Origin: Paracoccus versutus
GTDB lineage: Bacteria; Pseudomonadota; Alphaproteobacteria; Rhodobacterales; Rhodobacteraceae
DNA: 64,000 nucleotides
Direction of reading: 5' to 3'
NCBI RefSeq assembly: GCF_000763885.1
Contig: NZ_JRKO01000035.1
Location: 1 to 64,000, forward strand
The first letter of the stretch is position 1. Each line of letters opens with the position of its first letter. The notes below the pieces were generated by a model. That model had not been told where the DNA came from, ran no database searches, and saw nothing but the letters and a program-made list of their open reading frames with translations. Below are positions 63,573 through 64,000 of this stretch, piece after piece. The position numbers were made by a program, and so were the translations under genes.

Positions 63573-64000
63573 ATGCACCCGGACCAGATCCTCAGCCGCC
63601 TTGCCGTGTCGCTGGCCATCGGCCTGCTGGTCGGGCTCGAACGCGGCTGGCGCACCCGCGACGAGCGCGAGCATCAGCGCGCCGCCGGCCTGCGGACCTT
63701 TGCGCTGGCCGGGCTGACCGGCGGCGCCACCGGCGTGCTGGCGCTGGATTTCGGCGGCTTGGTGATCGGCATCGTGTTCTGCGGCTTCGCGCTGGTCTTT
63801 GCCGCCTTCCAATGGCTGGAATCGCGGCTGGACCGGAATGTCAGCGCCACCTCGGCGGTGGCGGGGATGCTGGTCTTCCTGCTGGGCGCGCTGGCCGTCA
63901 CCGGGCCGCTGGTCCCTGCGGTCGCCGCCGCCGTGGCGATGACGCTGCTCCTGGCGGCGCGCGAACACCTGCACCGCTGGGTCGCGGCGCTGAGCTGGGC
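63573..64000 (+). CDS. MgtC/SapB-DUF4010 family membrane protein, 5' part only
   Basis: The first 142 codons are visible; the gene runs off the right edge. The start MHPDQILSRLAVSLAIGLLVGLERGWRTRDE contains the MgtC-type LAVALAIGLLIGLERG-like motif, and at least four further spans follow. Full-length relatives of this type have a C-terminal DUF4010 domain and about 420 residues. Function unknown, possibly linked to Mg2+ or membrane stress. Confidence 0.8.
   Translation, partial: MHPDQILSRLAVSLAIGLLVGLERGWRTRDEREHQRAAGLRTFALAGLTGGATGVLALDFGGLVIGIVFCGFALVFAAFQWLESRLDRNVSATSAVAGMLVFLLGALAVTGPLVPAVAAAVAMTLLLAAREHLHRWVAALSW

Overview
The window reads as a G+C-rich alphaproteobacterial chromosome, most likely Paracoccus or a close Rhodobacteraceae relative. 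The evidence is a ba3-type quinol oxidase operon with a surf1 gene as its last member (the qox-surf1q order described for Paracoccus denitrificans), an alphaproteobacterial LexA box (GTTC-N7-GTTC), FNR boxes of the TTGAC-N4-ATCAA kind, and many genes coupled by ATGA or GTGA overlaps. No rRNA, tRNA, CRISPR array, phage gene or intact transposase was seen. This is mostly a catabolic and respiratory region.

Layout. (1) 1-1087, minus: the start of a HlyD-type adaptor gene (cut by the window edge) behind a CecR-like TetR regulator. (2) 1171-10609, minus: a sugar-acid operon with a GntR regulator, TRAP importer, zinc dehydrogenase, FMN 2-hydroxyacid dehydrogenase, UxuA, UxuB and KdgK, ending in a clear terminator. 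No uronate isomerase is present, so the dehydrogenase may feed fructuronate from L-gulonate or L-idonate. (3) 10610-11510: no confident gene. (4) 11511-18126, plus: a LacI regulator with its operator, an amino-acid-type ABC importer, a 2-hydroxyacid dehydrogenase, a PfkB sugar-acid kinase and a FAH-family hydratase. (5) 18127-18285: MITE copy 1. (6) 18292-33498: an aerobic 2-aminobenzoyl-CoA (anthranilate) cluster. It has a divergent 3-hydroxyacyl-CoA dehydrogenase, the two-flavin monooxygenase/reductase, SDR, MarR, enoyl-CoA hydratase, acyl-CoA dehydrogenase, cupin, thioesterase, Rid protein, CoA ligase, a five-gene LIV-type ABC importer and an arylformamidase-like hydrolase.

(7) 33520-36601, minus: an SOS-controlled 95-residue protein and a P-type cation ATPase. 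(8) 36681-43553, minus: a PHA synthase, then surf1 and cyoDCBA; FNR-like boxes lie before phaC and before cyoA. (9) 43772-45094, plus: an MFS permease. (10) 45335-52191, plus: a tightly coupled signalling module. It consists of a CBS/nucleotidyltransferase protein, a small membrane protein, a CrbS-like symporter-histidine kinase, a receiver-only regulator, and a membrane PAS/pseudo-kinase fused to an intact DEDDh exonuclease. (11) 52192-52349: MITE copy 2. (12) 52396-64000: a phytase-like secreted protein, an agmatinase-family ureohydrolase, NDH-2, a frameshifted cupin gene with a divergent TetR regulator, fumarylacetoacetase, an FtsH paralogue, a phosphohexomutase and the start of an MgtC/DUF4010 membrane protein.

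Most notable: both MITE copies sit exactly on the stop codon of the upstream gene, because their YTAR-like target contains TAA or TAG. The exonuclease/pseudo-kinase fusion in region 10 is the best candidate for an undescribed signalling system. All functional assignments rest on reading motifs and gene order; no database search was run.
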